From the NCBI RefSeq assembly GCF_003012345.1, contig NZ_PVRV01000023.1:372001-436000 (forward strand): a DNA stretch of 64,000 bases, written 5' to 3'. How positions within the stretch are numbered: position 1 is the stretch's first letter; every line of letters starts with the position of its first letter. This stretch comes from Phytohalomonas tamaricis (GTDB lineage: Bacteria; Pseudomonadota; Gammaproteobacteria; Pseudomonadales; Halomonadaceae). The notes beneath the pieces were generated by a model. That model was not told the DNA's origin, did no database searches, and worked only from the letters and a program-made list of their open reading frames with translations. The position numbers and the translations under genes are program-made. Positions 30,302-40,427 of this stretch are shown one piece after another.

Positions 30302-31458
30302 GGCGCATCCTTCAATATCACGATGTCTTCCGGGTAGATCTCGACCTTGACGAGATCGCCCACTTTGAAGAGGCGCTGGCCGCTGTTACTGACCTCTGCC
30401 ATCAGCTCAGTGGTGCCACAATCGAGGCGATACTCGACGTTGCTGCCCCGGTAGAAGCGCTCCGTGATGCGTCCCTCTACGCGATTGAGATTGATTGGCG
30501 CATGGGGGCTCGGCGTACCAGGCGCACTCAGCTCAATCGTCTCGGGCCGGATCAGCGCCAGACTGCCCTCGTTGACATCATCGCTATTGAGTTCGCCCAG
30601 CGACGTGGTGAGGCGCTGACCGTCGCGTGCAGAAATCTCGAACAGATTGTCATGGCCCATGAACCGCGCGACGAAGCTGTTGGCCGGGCGTTCATACACT
30701 TCCTGGGGCGTACCAATCTGCTGAATGCGACCATCATTGAGCACAGCGATGCGATCGGACATCACCATCGCCTCCTCCTGATCATGGGTGACGAATACGA
30801 ACGTCATGCCGAGGCGCTTCTGGGTGCGCTGCAGCTCGATCTGAAGCTGCTCGCGCAGTCCGGCATCGAGTGCGGACAGCGGCTCATCAAGCAACAGCAC
30901 ATCCGGCTCACATACCAGCGCCCGAGCCAATGCGATACGTTGACGTTGACCACCGGAGAGCTGATCGACACGGCGATCAATCAGCGCGCCGAGCTTGATG
31001 AACTCGGCGATCTCGCTTACGCGACGCTGGCGTTCAGCGCTATTGACGCCGCGCATCTTCAGACCAAAGGCGATATTGTCGCGTACCGATAAATGAGGAA
31101 ACAGCGCATAGGATTGAAATACGGTGTTGACGCTGCGCAGATGCGGCGGCGTGTCGGTCACATCCATCCCACCAATACTGATCTGGCCATCATCAGGCGT
31201 ATCCAGCCCGGCAAGCATGCGCAGCAGTGTGGTTTTACCGCAGCCGGAGGGGCCCAGCAAGGTAAAGAACTCGCCCTCGCGGATATCGAGATCGAGACCG
31301 TCGAGCGCTACAACACCGCCATCGAAGTACTTCTTGAGCCCGAAGATCGAGATCGAGGACGCCTGCCGTGGTGCACTGGCGTTTTCCTGCCCTGCCTCAC
31401 CACGTCTCGGGTGATCACTATTCATCGTCTCGGGCGTGCCATGTGGCGCCTGGCTCAT
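30298..31458 (-). CDS. potG: Polyamine ABC transporter ATP-binding protein PotG
   Basis: ATPase of the importer, 386 residues. Walker A is GPSGCGKTT, the ABC signature LSGGQRQRIALARAL, Walker B VLLLDEPLSALD, and the switch histidine lies in VTHDQEEA. A TOBE domain covers about the last 100 residues. An N-terminal extension of about 35 polar residues precedes the nucleotide-binding domain. AGAGG lies seven bases before the ATG. First gene of the potGHIF run; a further PuuB-like gene lies 105 bases upstream on the same strand. Confidence 0.93.
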   Translation of the reverse strand: MSQAPHGTPETMNSDHPRRGEAGQENASAPRQASSISIFGLKKYFDGGVVALDGLDLDIREGEFFTLLGPSGCGKTTLLRMLAGLDTPDDGQISIGGMDVTDTPPHLRSVNTVFQSYALFPHLSVRDNIAFGLKMRGVNSAERQRRVSEIAEFIKLGALIDRRVDQLSGGQRQRIALARALVCEPDVLLLDEPLSALDAGLREQLQIELQRTQKRLGMTFVFVTHDQEEAMVMSDRIAVLNDGRIQQIGTPQEVYERPANSFVARFMGHDNLFEISARDGQRLTTSLGELNSDDVNEGSLALIRPETIELSAPGTPSPHAPINLNRVEGRITERFYRGSNVEYRLDCGTTELMAEVSNSGQRLFKVGDLVKVEIYPEDIVILKDAP

Positions 31459-31563
31459 GTTTCAGCCTCTTTGAAATCGCATGCCTGCGAGTAAAAAAAT
31501 GACGTCACTATGTTCGTCTTGTTAATTGCCTTACCTGAATCATCGTTAGCCGTACAGCGGTGC

Positions 31564-32838
31564 TTATAACCGATCACGCAAGCGATAAAACGATGTAGCC
31601 AATACCAATAGCGGTGTACGAAAGCGTGTACCGCCAGGAAAATCGAGATGACGCATACGTGCAAACATATCAAAGCGTTCAGCTTGTCCCATGATGCTTT
31701 CGGCCACCAACTTTCCCGCTAGTCCGGCCAATGCCATGCCATGCCCTGAATATCCTTGCACATAGTAAATGTTATTGCCGATACGCCCAAAATGCGGTGC
31801 ACGATTGCGTGTAATTGCTACCTTCCCTCCCCAGCGATAGGCAATATTGACCCTATCAAGTACTGGAAAGAGCTGAGCCATCTTGAGTTCCATACGCCGC
31901 CGCAGCCCGCGGGGCTCACGTCCGGTGTAACTGACCTGCCCCCCGTAAAGCAGCCGACGATCCCCGGAAAGACGATAGTAATCAAGCACGAAGTTAGCGT
32001 CCGATACAGCGTCATCCTGAGGTAGCAACTGGCTGACCTGTTCGTGACTCAGCGGCTCGGTGGCAATGATGTAGTTAGCCACGGGCATGATCTTGGTCTG
32101 TAATTCAGGGATGAGCCCACCCAGATAGGCATTACCTGCAACAAAAACGAATTCTGCCTCTATCTGCCCTTGTGCAGTGGTTATCCGCGCCGGACGCGCA
32201 CGTTCGATATCGGTTACTTGTGAGTGCTCAAATATTTCCACACCCCTACGCTGCGCCGCCTGCGCCAGACCGAGCGTATAATTGAGAGGATGGAGATGAC
32301 CGCCCTCGGCGTCCGCCAAACCGCCCAGATAGCCGTCACTCACGACGCGCTGGCGAAACGCGTCTGGTTCAAGCCACTCCAAACCTTGATAGCCATAGCG
32401 CTGCGCCATGGCGTCCTGCCAATGGCGGTAGGCCTTGACATGACGTGGCTTGACCGCGGCATGAATGTAGCCCCATTTCAGATCGCAGGGAATAGCGTGA
32501 CGCTCGACCAATTCGGCTGTCAGGCGTACCGCTTCACGGCTCATTTCCCATACTTCGCGGGCAGCCTGCAAGCCCAGCGCATGCTCGATCACGTCAAGCT
32601 CGGTCCCAAGCCCGGGTAGAATTTGACCGCCGCTACGTCCCGACGCACCAAATCCGATCTCATATGATTCAAGTAGCGCCACACGATACCCCTGCTCGGC
32701 CAGATGCAGGGCAGCCGAACAACCACTAACACCACCACCCACGATACAGACATCAAAACGCCGAGCACCGGTGAGAGGCTGCGTGGGCGTCAGCGTGACG
32801 GCGACCGAGTCGCGATAATAAGAAGTCGTTTCAGGCAT
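31564..32838 (-). CDS. Gamma-glutamylputrescine oxidase-like FAD oxidoreductase, PuuB-like (copy 2)
   Basis: Paralogue of the oxidase at 23469, 424 residues, same DAO-family layout. The FAD motif is VCIVGGGVSGCSAALHLAEQG, followed by GFGASGRSGGQILPGLG and near the C-terminus YYVQGYSGHGMALAGLAGKLVAE. The substrate-facing SGRSGGQILPG differs from SGRNGGQIVNSY of copy 1, so it may act on another glutamylated amine. It lies upstream of potG on the same strand and may head the long operon. Confidence 0.85.
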   Translation of the reverse strand: MPETTSYYRDSVAVTLTPTQPLTGARRFDVCIVGGGVSGCSAALHLAEQGYRVALLESYEIGFGASGRSGGQILPGLGTELDVIEHALGLQAAREVWEMSREAVRLTAELVERHAIPCDLKWGYIHAAVKPRHVKAYRHWQDAMAQRYGYQGLEWLEPDAFRQRVVSDGYLGGLADAEGGHLHPLNYTLGLAQAAQRRGVEIFEHSQVTDIERARPARITTAQGQIEAEFVFVAGNAYLGGLIPELQTKIMPVANYIIATEPLSHEQVSQLLPQDDAVSDANFVLDYYRLSGDRRLLYGGQVSYTGREPRGLRRRMELKMAQLFPVLDRVNIAYRWGGKVAITRNRAPHFGRIGNNIYYVQGYSGHGMALAGLAGKLVAESIMGQAERFDMFARMRHLDFPGGTRFRTPLLVLATSFYRLRDRL

Positions 32839-33072
32839 AACACGCTAAATGAGTAGAGGTGCCAACACACCGCGATACAGCCGCGATCTTTGAAACGTTA
32901 TGCGCCTATCAGCGCCGATACGATTCAACACCATTGTTAATACCGCCCCTTACAAAAGTCTATAGGCGGAGACAGCGCAAGGCACAATTCTGTCAGGTAT
33001 TGCTATCGACATATTATTAACGCGTTTGATAACGTCGCGGATAGCAGGTCTGTCGGCACTGAACTCATCCAC

Positions 33073-33105
33073 AGCAGCGAGGCCGCAATATGCGGCCTCG
33101 CTGCT
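33073..33105. terminator. Long hairpin downstream of moeB
   Basis: A 15-bp perfect stem (AGCAGCGAGGCCGCA and its complement) with a 3-base loop ATA, 23 bases after the moeB stop. No T run follows on the minus strand, so termination may need Rho. The rest of the 290-base gap to the PuuB-like gene shows no gene. Confidence 0.6.
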
Positions 33106-33128
33106 ATTTATGCACGGTCTTTCGATAT

Positions 33129-33881
33129 TTACGAGCTACTACAGACCGAACAGGCGGGGTCCTTGCGGAGCCCGAAATTACGCCATTGCCCGTTCAAAGC
33201 ATCGAAGGTCGATAAGCCTTGGTGGGGCGTACCTGCAGCGCTGAGTATCTTGACGGCTTCCAATGCCTGAAACGTACCGATCACGCCGACCAGCGGTGCA
33301 ATCACACCGCTTTCAGCGCAACTCAACGCTTCATCAGAGGCATCTTCACCATAGAGGCAAGCATAGCAAGGTGAATCGTCACGGCGCAGATCGAACACCG
33401 CAAGCTGACCGGAAAAACGGATAGCAGCACCGGAAACCAGCGGCGTACCCGCTGCCACGCAAGCACGGTTGATGGCGAAACGGCTGGAGAAACGGTCGGT
33501 ACAGTCGAGCACGACGTCAGCTTCGGCGATAGCGCGCTCAAGCACCCCGCCTTCAAGGCGCTCAGGTATCACTTCAACCGTACAGTGCTGATTAATCTCT
33601 GCAATACGCCGCGCGCCGGACTCGGCCTTGCCGGTGCCAAGGTCGGCTTCACCGTGAGCAATCTGACGCTGCAGATTGGAAAGCTCGACATCATCGTCAT
33701 CGGCAAGCGTCAATCGCCCGATTCCTGCCGCAGCAAGATAGAGCGCTACCGGTGAGCCAAGCCCGCCCACGCCGATTACCAAAGCATGCGCCGCGAGCAA
33801 CCGCTCCTGCCCTTCGATATCTACTTCCGGTAGCATTATCTGACGGCTATAGCGCAAGAGCGTCTGATCGTTCATCGCCAT
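33129..33881 (-). CDS. moeB: Molybdopterin-synthase adenylyltransferase / ThiF-like E1 enzyme
   Basis: E1-like enzyme that adenylates the C-terminal glycine of a ubiquitin-like sulfur carrier such as MoaD or ThiS. The 250-residue protein has the nucleotide-binding loop VIGVGGLGSPVALYLAAAGIG, the conserved DxDxVELSNLQRQ segment and two zinc-binding CxxC pairs (CYAC and CSVC). It lies downstream of hemA-prfA-prmC, a common moeB context, but with an lrp gene in between. MoeB, ThiF and HesA cannot be told apart by sequence alone. Confidence 0.88.
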   Translation of the reverse strand: MAMNDQTLLRYSRQIMLPEVDIEGQERLLAAHALVIGVGGLGSPVALYLAAAGIGRLTLADDDDVELSNLQRQIAHGEADLGTGKAESGARRIAEINQHCTVEVIPERLEGGVLERAIAEADVVLDCTDRFSSRFAINRACVAAGTPLVSGAAIRFSGQLAVFDLRRDDSPCYACLYGEDASDEALSCAESGVIAPLVGVIGTFQALEAVKILSAAGTPHQGLSTFDALNGQWRNFGLRKDPACSVCSSS

Positions 33882-33942
33882 TGGAACATTCGACTCGCCT
33901 TGTTGCAGTGATCACATCGCCTGACAATCATCGGCTTGGACA

Positions 33943-34446
33943 TCACAATTTGTCGTCCAGCTCATCGATGTCAGGCACATAAAGCGAAAACTCTTCCTTG
34001 ACCTCTTCCATGACCACGTAACTTTTTGATTCCTTCACGCCGGGCAGCGTCAGGACCACGTCGCCCAGAAGCTGGCGATAAGCCGACATCTCGGGAATCC
34101 GGCACTTGAGGATATAATCGAACTGCCCCGACACCAGATGACACTCCTGAATCTGCGGCAGCTTGGCTACGGCGCGACGAAACTCGTCAAACACGGCCGG
34201 TGACTGGGTTTCGAGACTTACCTCAACGAATACCAAAAGCTTGGCCTTCAGCGCATCGGGGTTAAGCATCGCCTTATAGCCACGAATAATGCCAGCGCGT
34301 TCAAGCCGCTTAACGCGCTCAAGACATGGTGTGGTCGAAAGCCCCACGTTGGATGCCAGGTCCACATAAGAAATTCGCGCGTTGTCCTGCAGACAACGCA
34401 AGATATTAAGGTCAATCTTGTCTAGCGTTCGGGATTTAGTTTTCAT
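33943..34446 (-). CDS. lrp: Leucine-responsive regulatory protein Lrp
   Basis: Lrp/AsnC family regulator, 167 residues. The N-terminal winged HTH (about 9-60) has LDKIDLNILRCLQDNARIS and VGLSTTPCLERVKRLERAGII; the C-terminal RAM domain (about 70-155) has LLVFVEVSL, IQECHLVSGQFDYILK and LPGVKESKSYVVMEEVKEE. These match E. coli Lrp closely, so it is probably the global Lrp and not a local AsnC-type paralogue. It sits between prmC and moeB, and the polyamine locus lies further downstream. Confidence 0.9.
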   Translation of the reverse strand: MKTKSRTLDKIDLNILRCLQDNARISYVDLASNVGLSTTPCLERVKRLERAGIIRGYKAMLNPDALKAKLLVFVEVSLETQSPAVFDEFRRAVAKLPQIQECHLVSGQFDYILKCRIPEMSAYRQLLGDVVLTLPGVKESKSYVVMEEVKEEFSLYVPDIDELDDKL

Positions 34447-34567
34447 TATCGCTTATTCCGCGCCGCCCATCGGATTATCGATGACAGTGAATATCAGTGT
34501 TGTTATGCCCTTCAGCGTTTATTATTAACACAGATAGTATTCCTCCCACCATGCAGGCCCTGCTTCG

Positions 34568-35410
34568 TTAACCGTGCGCAACGTGCCCCAGTGTCACACG
34601 AGGCCGACCGCCGAGATCATGGCACGTCTCAACGTCAATGAAGCCTGACGCTCTGAACACAGCCTGCACCGCTTCACCTTGCGCCATGCCATGCTCGACC
34701 AGCAGCCAGCCGCCCGGTTCAAGATAATCCTGTGCGCTACGCGCCAGATGATATAGATCAGCAAGGCCATCCTGCGCTGCGATCAGGGCTGAACGCGGCT
34801 CAAAACGTACATCACCACGCTCAAGATGGGGATCGCTGTCGGCCAGATAGGGAGGATTGGATACAATAATATCGAAGCGCTCGTTCTCTCCAAACGCTGA
34901 GAACCAATCGCTTCGCATGAAATGAACGTTGCTCATGCCAAGACGCGTTGCGTTAGTGCGCGCCAGTTGGACGGCTGCCTCAATGATATCCACACCGAAT
35001 ACGGACCATTGCGGCCGCTCACTAGCCAGTGCCAAGGCTATCGCCCCGGTTCCTGTGCCCAGATCAAGTAGTCTGCCCCGCGCAGCTTGAGCACGCTTGA
35101 GTGCCTCTTCGACGAGCAATTCCGTATCAGGACGTGGGATCAATGTGGCCTTCGAAGTAGAGAGCATCAACCCCCAGAATTCGCGCTGGCCAATCAGGTA
35201 AGCGATGGGCTGGCCCTGCTCACGGGCCGCGAGCAGGTCATGAAAACGTGCCTCTGTACCGGGCTCCACTTCCCGATCGCCCCAGGTGTAGAGCCATACC
35301 CGCTCACGCTCTAGCAAGTAAGCGAGCAGAAGCTCAGCATCAAGACGTGGCGTATCGCTGAACGGTACCAGGCGCTGCGTAGCCGTAACAAGTAATTGAT
35401 CGATGCGCAT
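34568..35410 (-). CDS. prmC: Release factor glutamine methyltransferase PrmC
   Basis: SAM-dependent methyltransferase that methylates the glutamine of the GGQ motif in release factors RF1 and RF2. 280 residues. An N-terminal helical substrate-binding domain is followed by the SAM-binding motif LLDLGTGTGAIALAL and the NPPY motif in IIVSNPPYLAD, which binds the glutamine side chain. It begins 15 bases after its substrate gene prfA, the standard hemA-prfA-prmC order. Confidence 0.96.
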   Translation of the reverse strand: MRIDQLLVTATQRLVPFSDTPRLDAELLLAYLLERERVWLYTWGDREVEPGTEARFHDLLAAREQGQPIAYLIGQREFWGLMLSTSKATLIPRPDTELLVEEALKRAQAARGRLLDLGTGTGAIALALASERPQWSVFGVDIIEAAVQLARTNATRLGMSNVHFMRSDWFSAFGENERFDIIVSNPPYLADSDPHLERGDVRFEPRSALIAAQDGLADLYHLARSAQDYLEPGGWLLVEHGMAQGEAVQAVFRASGFIDVETCHDLGGRPRVTLGHVAHG

Positions 35411-35425
35411 TGCTTATTGCCCCGC

Positions 35426-36511
35426 TTAGGCGGTTTGCAGCGCAGCGAGCTGTTCAGCCTGATACTCATGCACAAGAGGATCGATCACTTCGTCCAGGCT
35501 GCCAGCAACAATTTCGTTGAGCTTGTAGAGCGTCAAGTTAATACGGTGATCCGTTACTCGTCCCTGTGGGAAGTTATAGGTACGAATACGCTCGCTGCGA
35601 TCGCCCGAGCCGACCAGAGATTTACGCGCATCGGCTTGCTGTTGGCGGTGCTCGCTTTCGGCGGCCTGTTTGAGACGTGCAGCTAGCAGCGCCATCGCCT
35701 TGGCACGATTCTTGTGCTGGCTACGTTCGTCCTGACACTCGACCACCGTGCCGGTCGGCAGGTGGGTAATGCGAATCGCCGAATCGGTGGTATTGACGTG
35801 CTGACCGCCCGCGCCGCTGGAACGAAAGGTATCGACGCGCAAGTCACTGGCGTTGATGTCGATTTCACCGACGGCGTCGGCCTCCGGCATAATGGCTACC
35901 GTGCACGCCGAGGTATGGATGCGTCCTTGAGACTCGGTGGCTGGTACGCGCTGTACACGGTGAGCGCCGGATTCAAATTTGAGACGACCATAGACGCCCT
36001 GTCCGGAAACCCGTGCGATAATTTCCTTGTATCCCCCATGCTCACCATGGCTGGCACTAATGGTTTCGACCCGCCAACCCTGAGTTTCGGCATAACGTGA
36101 ATACATCCGAAACAGATCGCCGGCAAACAGTGCCGCCTCGTCCCCGCCGGTCCCGGCACGCACTTCCAGAAAGACACTGCGCTCGTCGTCGGGGTCTTTG
36201 GGCACCAACAGTTTTTTCAGTTCCTCTTCAAGCGTTTCGAGGCGCTCACTGGCCGCGTAGAACTCTTCTTCAGCCATGTCACGCATATCGGCATCAGCGT
36301 CGCTGCGCATCTGCTCGGCATCGTCGCGATCACCTTCGACTTCACGATAGCGCGCCCAGGCCTGCACTAGCGCTTCAAGGTCCGAATATTCCCGGGAATA
36401 ATCACGAAACCGCATCTGATCGGTAATGACTTCGGGCTCGGCAAGGAGCGCTGCTAGCTCCTCGAAGCGCTCCTGAAAACTATCGAGTCGCTGACGCAAA
36501 GAGGCTTTCAT
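35426..36511 (-). CDS. prfA: Peptide chain release factor 1
   Basis: RF1, reading UAA and UAG stop codons. The 361 residues include the catalytic GGQ loop in [14 protein letters not shown] and the codon-recognising tripeptide region of the PxT type ([14 protein letters not shown]), which separates RF1 from RF2. Its start overlaps the hemA stop by one base (TAATG), so the two are translationally coupled. Confidence 0.97.
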   Translation of the reverse strand: MKASLRQRLDSFQERFEELAALLAEPEVITDQMRFRDYSREYSDLEALVQAWARYREVEGDRDDAEQMRSDADADMRDMAEEEFYAASERLETLEEELKKLLVPKDPDDERSVFLEVRAGTGGDEAALFAGDLFRMYSRYAETQGWRVETISASHGEHGGYKEIIARVSGQGVYGRLKFESGAHRVQRVPATESQGRIHTSACTVAIMPEADAVGEIDINASDLRVDTFRSSGAGGQHVNTTDSAIRITHLPTGTVVECQDERSQHKNRAKAMALLAARLKQAAESEHRQQQADARKSLVGSGDRSERIRTYNFPQGRVTDHRINLTLYKLNEIVAGSLDEVIDPLVHEYQAEQLAALQTA

Positions 36512-37803
36512 TAAATATCCTGTTCCTGTACGGCCACTTCCTGCTTCCCGACCTTTTCGCCAAGCAGCAATTCTTCGGCCGCCTGAATAATATCCTGACG
36601 CTGGGCCCCGGACGCAGCGCGCAGCCGTGCGGTGGTGCCGTGCAGCAGCTTGTTGGTGAGCTGATGGGTCAGCTTGCGAATTACCTCTTCGGGGTCCTGC
36701 CCCTGGGCAAGCTGTGATAATGCCTGAGTTTCAGCCGCACGGCGCAGCGCCTCAGCCTGCTGGCGATGGCGCTTGATCAGATCGCCGGCGCCGCGAATGC
36801 GTTGCTCATGTTGCCAGGCGCTGACGCCGGCGACGATCATTTCTTCGGCCTGGGCCGCAGCAGCTTCCCGCGAACGGCGATTCTCTTCGATTACTTCATG
36901 AAGATCATCCACTGTATAGAGAAAAACGTCATCAAGCTCACCGACCTGCGATTCGATATCACGTGGCACGGCGATATCAACCATAAAGAAAGGACGGTGC
37001 TTGCGCACCTTGAGTGCACTTTCCACCATGCCCTTGCCAAGAATGGGCAGCGGACTCGCCGTAGACGAAATGATAATATCGGCACAGGTCAAAGCGGCAG
37101 GAATTTCCTCAAGCCCGATCGCCACGCCTTCGATTTCACTCGCCAGTGTCTGGGCCCGTTCTCGGGTACGGTTGGCTACGATAACGCCCTGGATGCCCGC
37201 CTCCTTGAGATGGCGAGCAACCAACTCGATTGTCTCGCCAGCGCCGATCAGCAATGCTCGCGAGCGCGCCAAATCGCCAAAGATACGTCCAGCCAGGTTG
37301 ACCGCTGCATAAGCCACCGAGACGGGATTATCGCCGATACCGGTTTCAGTGCGCACCTGCTTTGCGGTTGCAAATGTATGCTGGAAAAGCCGCTCGAGAT
37401 CACCGTCCAGGCTGTGAAAACGTCGTGCCTGCTGATAGGCACTTTTCAGCTGTCCCAGAATTTGTGGTTCGCCCAGCACCATTGAATCGAGGCCGCATGC
37501 GACACGCATCAAATGCCGTACAGCCTCGTTGCCGTGATAGTAGTAAGCACAGCGGATAAGGTCCTCGCTGGGTAGCCGGTGAAACTGGCTTAACCAGTCA
37601 AGCACATCCTGCTCACCACTTTCTTCAGCAGTGCAGTAGATTTCAGTCCGGTTACAGGTCGACAGGATCGCTGCCTCACTGACCGCTGATAACGATTTGA
37701 GCTCCGACAACGCCTGTTCGAGCTGATTAGGGGCAAAAGCCACCCGTTCGCGAACAGCGAGCGCCGCCGTTTTATGGTTGATGCCCAGGGCAAGAAGCGT
37801 CAT
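36511..37803 (-). CDS. hemA: Glutamyl-tRNA reductase
   Basis: First enzyme of C5-pathway tetrapyrrole synthesis: reduces Glu-tRNA(Glu) to glutamate-1-semialdehyde with NADPH. The nucleophilic cysteine is C50 in [11 protein letters not shown] Rossmann domain (about 165-300, [16 protein letters not shown]) and a C-terminal dimerisation helix complete the fold. Length 430 is typical. It is divergent from a TPR lipoprotein gene with a 219-base gap holding both promoters. Confidence 0.97.
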   Translation of the reverse strand: MTLLALGINHKTAALAVRERVAFAPNQLEQALSELKSLSAVSEAAILSTCNRTEIYCTAEESGEQDVLDWLSQFHRLPSEDLIRCAYYYHGNEAVRHLMRVACGLDSMVLGEPQILGQLKSAYQQARRFHSLDGDLERLFQHTFATAKQVRTETGIGDNPVSVAYAAVNLAGRIFGDLARSRALLIGAGETIELVARHLKEAGIQGVIVANRTRERAQTLASEIEGVAIGLEEIPAALTCADIIISSTASPLPILGKGMVESALKVRKHRPFFMVDIAVPRDIESQVGELDDVFLYTVDDLHEVIEENRRSREAAAAQAEEMIVAGVSAWQHEQRIRGAGDLIKRHRQQAEALRRAAETQALSQLAQGQDPEEVIRKLTHQLTNKLLHGTTARLRAASGAQRQDIIQAAEELLLGEKVGKQEVAVQEQDI

Positions 37804-38022
37804 GTTAACGTGTCATCAAGAACGTTCATAAACGTTAGGCTATCCAATGGCTTAGCGCGCAAAGAAAAGCCTCGTCAGGTCATTGCATGGGACGATGTGG
37901 CCTCGTCCTCGCGTAGTCAATCCAATCATTCTACCATAGCACCGATAACCATGTGATGTGGCGCTTTGCCCCCGCACGCTGATCCGGTACTCTGATCTTC
38001 TGTGTATATGTAAGGGGAAGGC

Positions 38023-39822
38023 ATGCCTTCACGCTCATTGTTCTTTCCTATAGCGGCGATTTTCATCGCCAGCGGGCCGTTGTGGCTGGCAGGTTGCCAG
38101 TCAACGCCGCCTATGTCGGCGCGCCAGGACCCTTTGGCATCGGCCCCACCTATCACCCAAGGGCTTGATGCCAGCGGTCTGAGTCAGTTGCTCGGCGCTG
38201 AGATTGCCGGGCAGCGTGGCGACTTTGCTGCAGCAGCGCGCGGCTACTATGCCCAAAGCGAGCGCTATGATTCTCTAGCCTTGGCGCAGCGCGCCACGTT
38301 GGCGGCGCGCTACGCGGGCGACCCCGCTCTATTCGAGCGTGCCGCACGGCGTTGGGCTGAACTCTCTTCTCAATCAGCCGATGCCACTGCCGGCGCGCCT
38401 CATCGCATTCTGGCCGAAATCGCGGGCAAGCGCGGCGACTGGGATGAAGCCCTGCGTCAGTTACTCGCCGTCGACGCGCTGGGTGAGAACATCGATCTGG
38501 AAGCTTTTGTCGAAGATGCTGTCGATGAAGGCGCCAAACCCAACGTGCTGCTCAATGAACTGGACAGCTATATAGCGCAACACTCCGATCGTCCCGCACC
38601 GCGCATCGCCGCCGCGCTGCTCGACACCCGAGAGCAGCAGTTCGATACCGCGGCGACACGCCTTGCCAGTGTTGAACAACGCTGGCCAGAACTCCCCATT
38701 TTGTGGCTGGCGCGCAGTCAGCTTGAGCTTGAACGGGATCAGCCTGGCATGGCACTGAAAGCCGCGCAGCGTGGCCAAACGCTCGCACCTGATGACAGCC
38801 GCTTCGTCCTCGCCATGGCCCAGGCTCATCTAGCATTGGATAACATCGATCTGGCTGAAAAGCAGTTCGATACACTGTTAAAGCGGCATCCCAACAATAC
38901 GGCTTTGCGGCTTTCACTTGCTCGGCTGTATTTGCAGTATGGCCACGCCACCAGTGCCCGACGCATACTGCTGCCATTAGTGGCTAATAGCACTGATGCT
39001 CCAGACGACGCCTACTTCCTCCTGGCCCTTATCGCCGAGCAGCAAGACGATATCGATAGCGCGTTATTGTATTATCGGCAGGTTCGCGAAGGAGAACAAT
39101 TCATCGCATCGCGAGCACGAGCGGCACAACTACTTATCGGGCATGATCGCCTGAACGAAGCACGTATTTTTCTCGACACCCAACGTCAACGACATCCAGC
39201 AAGCAACGCGGATCTACTCGCTATAGAACTCATGCTGCTTGATCAAGCCGGCCAATCAGGGGTGGCCAATCGGCTACTTGATCAGGAAATTGCCGCCCAG
39301 GCCCCGAATAATAGTAATCTCATTTTCACCCGCGCCATGCGCGCCATGCAGGCAGACGATCTGCAGGCAATGGAGCGAGATATGAAAATATTGCTTGAAC
39401 GCAATCCCGATGACGCGGAAGTGCTGAACGCTTATGGCTACACGCTTACCGAGCGCACCGACCGACATGAACAAGCACTTGAACTGATCAAACGCGCGCA
39501 TGAGCTTGACCCACAGAGCCCGGCCATCATGGATAGCCTCGGCTGGGTTTACTTTCATCTCGGTGAATTCGAACGTGCCGAGGGCTATTTGCAACGCGCC
39601 TACGCTGCCATGCCTGATGAGGAAGTCGCCGCGCACTTGGCAGAGCTTCTCATCAACCTGGATCGTCCCGATGACGCCAGAACGATTGTGCTAAAGGCGC
39701 TGGATCGTTTCGAGACGCATCCGACACTTGATAGTCTGCTTAAACGCCATCCGCAATTGATGCCCTTTCCTGTCAACGGAAGTGGCACCAGCACCCCTGT
39801 TTTCCAAGAGAATGCCCCATGA
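38023..39822 (+). CDS. Tetratricopeptide repeat lipoprotein upstream of lolB
   Basis: 599-residue protein with a lipoprotein signal peptide whose lipobox is LAGC (cysteine at about 25), followed by many TPR-like helical pairs through to the C-terminus, such as LDSLGWVYFHLGEFERAEGYLQRAYAAMPDEE. TPR proteins generally serve as protein-protein scaffolds. The combination TPR lipoprotein-lolB-ispE is common in Halomonas and Pseudomonas relatives. Its stop overlaps the lolB start by 4 bases. Its precise role is unknown; a part in envelope assembly is inferred from its neighbours. Confidence 0.85.
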   Translation: MPSRSLFFPIAAIFIASGPLWLAGCQSTPPMSARQDPLASAPPITQGLDASGLSQLLGAEIAGQRGDFAAAARGYYAQSERYDSLALAQRATLAARYAGDPALFERAARRWAELSSQSADATAGAPHRILAEIAGKRGDWDEALRQLLAVDALGENIDLEAFVEDAVDEGAKPNVLLNELDSYIAQHSDRPAPRIAAALLDTREQQFDTAATRLASVEQRWPELPILWLARSQLELERDQPGMALKAAQRGQTLAPDDSRFVLAMAQAHLALDNIDLAEKQFDTLLKRHPNNTALRLSLARLYLQYGHATSARRILLPLVANSTDAPDDAYFLLALIAEQQDDIDSALLYYRQVREGEQFIASRARAAQLLIGHDRLNEARIFLDTQRQRHPASNADLLAIELMLLDQAGQSGVANRLLDQEIAAQAPNNSNLIFTRAMRAMQADDLQAMERDMKILLERNPDDAEVLNAYGYTLTERTDRHEQALELIKRAHELDPQSPAIMDSLGWVYFHLGEFERAEGYLQRAYAAMPDEEVAAHLAELLINLDRPDDARTIVLKALDRFETHPTLDSLLKRHPQLMPFPVNGSGTSTPVFQENAP

Positions 39823-40427
39823 GAGTCCGTTTTCTTTTACCCGTCTTGTTACTTCTATTTATTAGCGGATGTGCCACCCAAGCACCTATACCGGATGTTG
39901 CACGCCATATTGGTGATTGGAAAAGCCAGAGCGCACAGACCAAATCACTCGACACCTGGACTATCGCCGGTAAGGTAGGCGTGCGTACACCACATGACAG
40001 CCGTAGCGCCAACCTCGACTGGATACAGCAGCCAACACAGTATCGTATGATGATCAGCGGTCCGTTTGGCGTAGGAAGGAACACGCTGGAAGGAACCATA
40101 AACAACGTAACGCTAGCCAATGGTGACGGCACATTTACTGCTGATACACCAGAGCAATTAATGGAAGAACAGTTAGGCTGGTCATTACCCATCTCTTCTC
40201 TCGATTACTGGGTACGCGGCATTGCTGACCCCTCGGAATACAGTGAATTTACCTACGACAACGAAGGTTTTCCTGCCGAGTTACGCCAGGCCGGCTGGAC
40301 AATCCGCTATCTTGACTGGAGTTACGCGGACGGGCTGTGGTTACCACGTCGCCTGAAGATGAATTATGGCGACCTGACCGCCACTCTGGTCGTTAATGAA
40401 TGGCATCCCCATCAGGCTTCATCATGA
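39819..40427 (+). CDS. lolB: Outer-membrane lipoprotein receptor LolB
   Basis: Accepts lipoproteins from LolA and inserts them in the outer membrane. The signal peptide ends in the lipobox ISGC (cysteine at 18). The 202-residue protein has the LolB core with WTIAGKVGVRTP and YRMMISGPFGVG, and the exposed hydrophobic loop region. The order lolB-ispE-prs is standard in gammaproteobacteria; it overlaps ispE by 4 bases. Confidence 0.93.
   Translation: MRVRFLLPVLLLLFISGCATQAPIPDVARHIGDWKSQSAQTKSLDTWTIAGKVGVRTPHDSRSANLDWIQQPTQYRMMISGPFGVGRNTLEGTINNVTLANGDGTFTADTPEQLMEEQLGWSLPISSLDYWVRGIADPSEYSEFTYDNEGFPAELRQAGWTIRYLDWSYADGLWLPRRLKMNYGDLTATLVVNEWHPHQASS

Noticed and set aside
30280-31092. 270-residue plus-strand frame
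   Set aside because: Antisense shadow of potG, whose Walker and signature motifs are intact.
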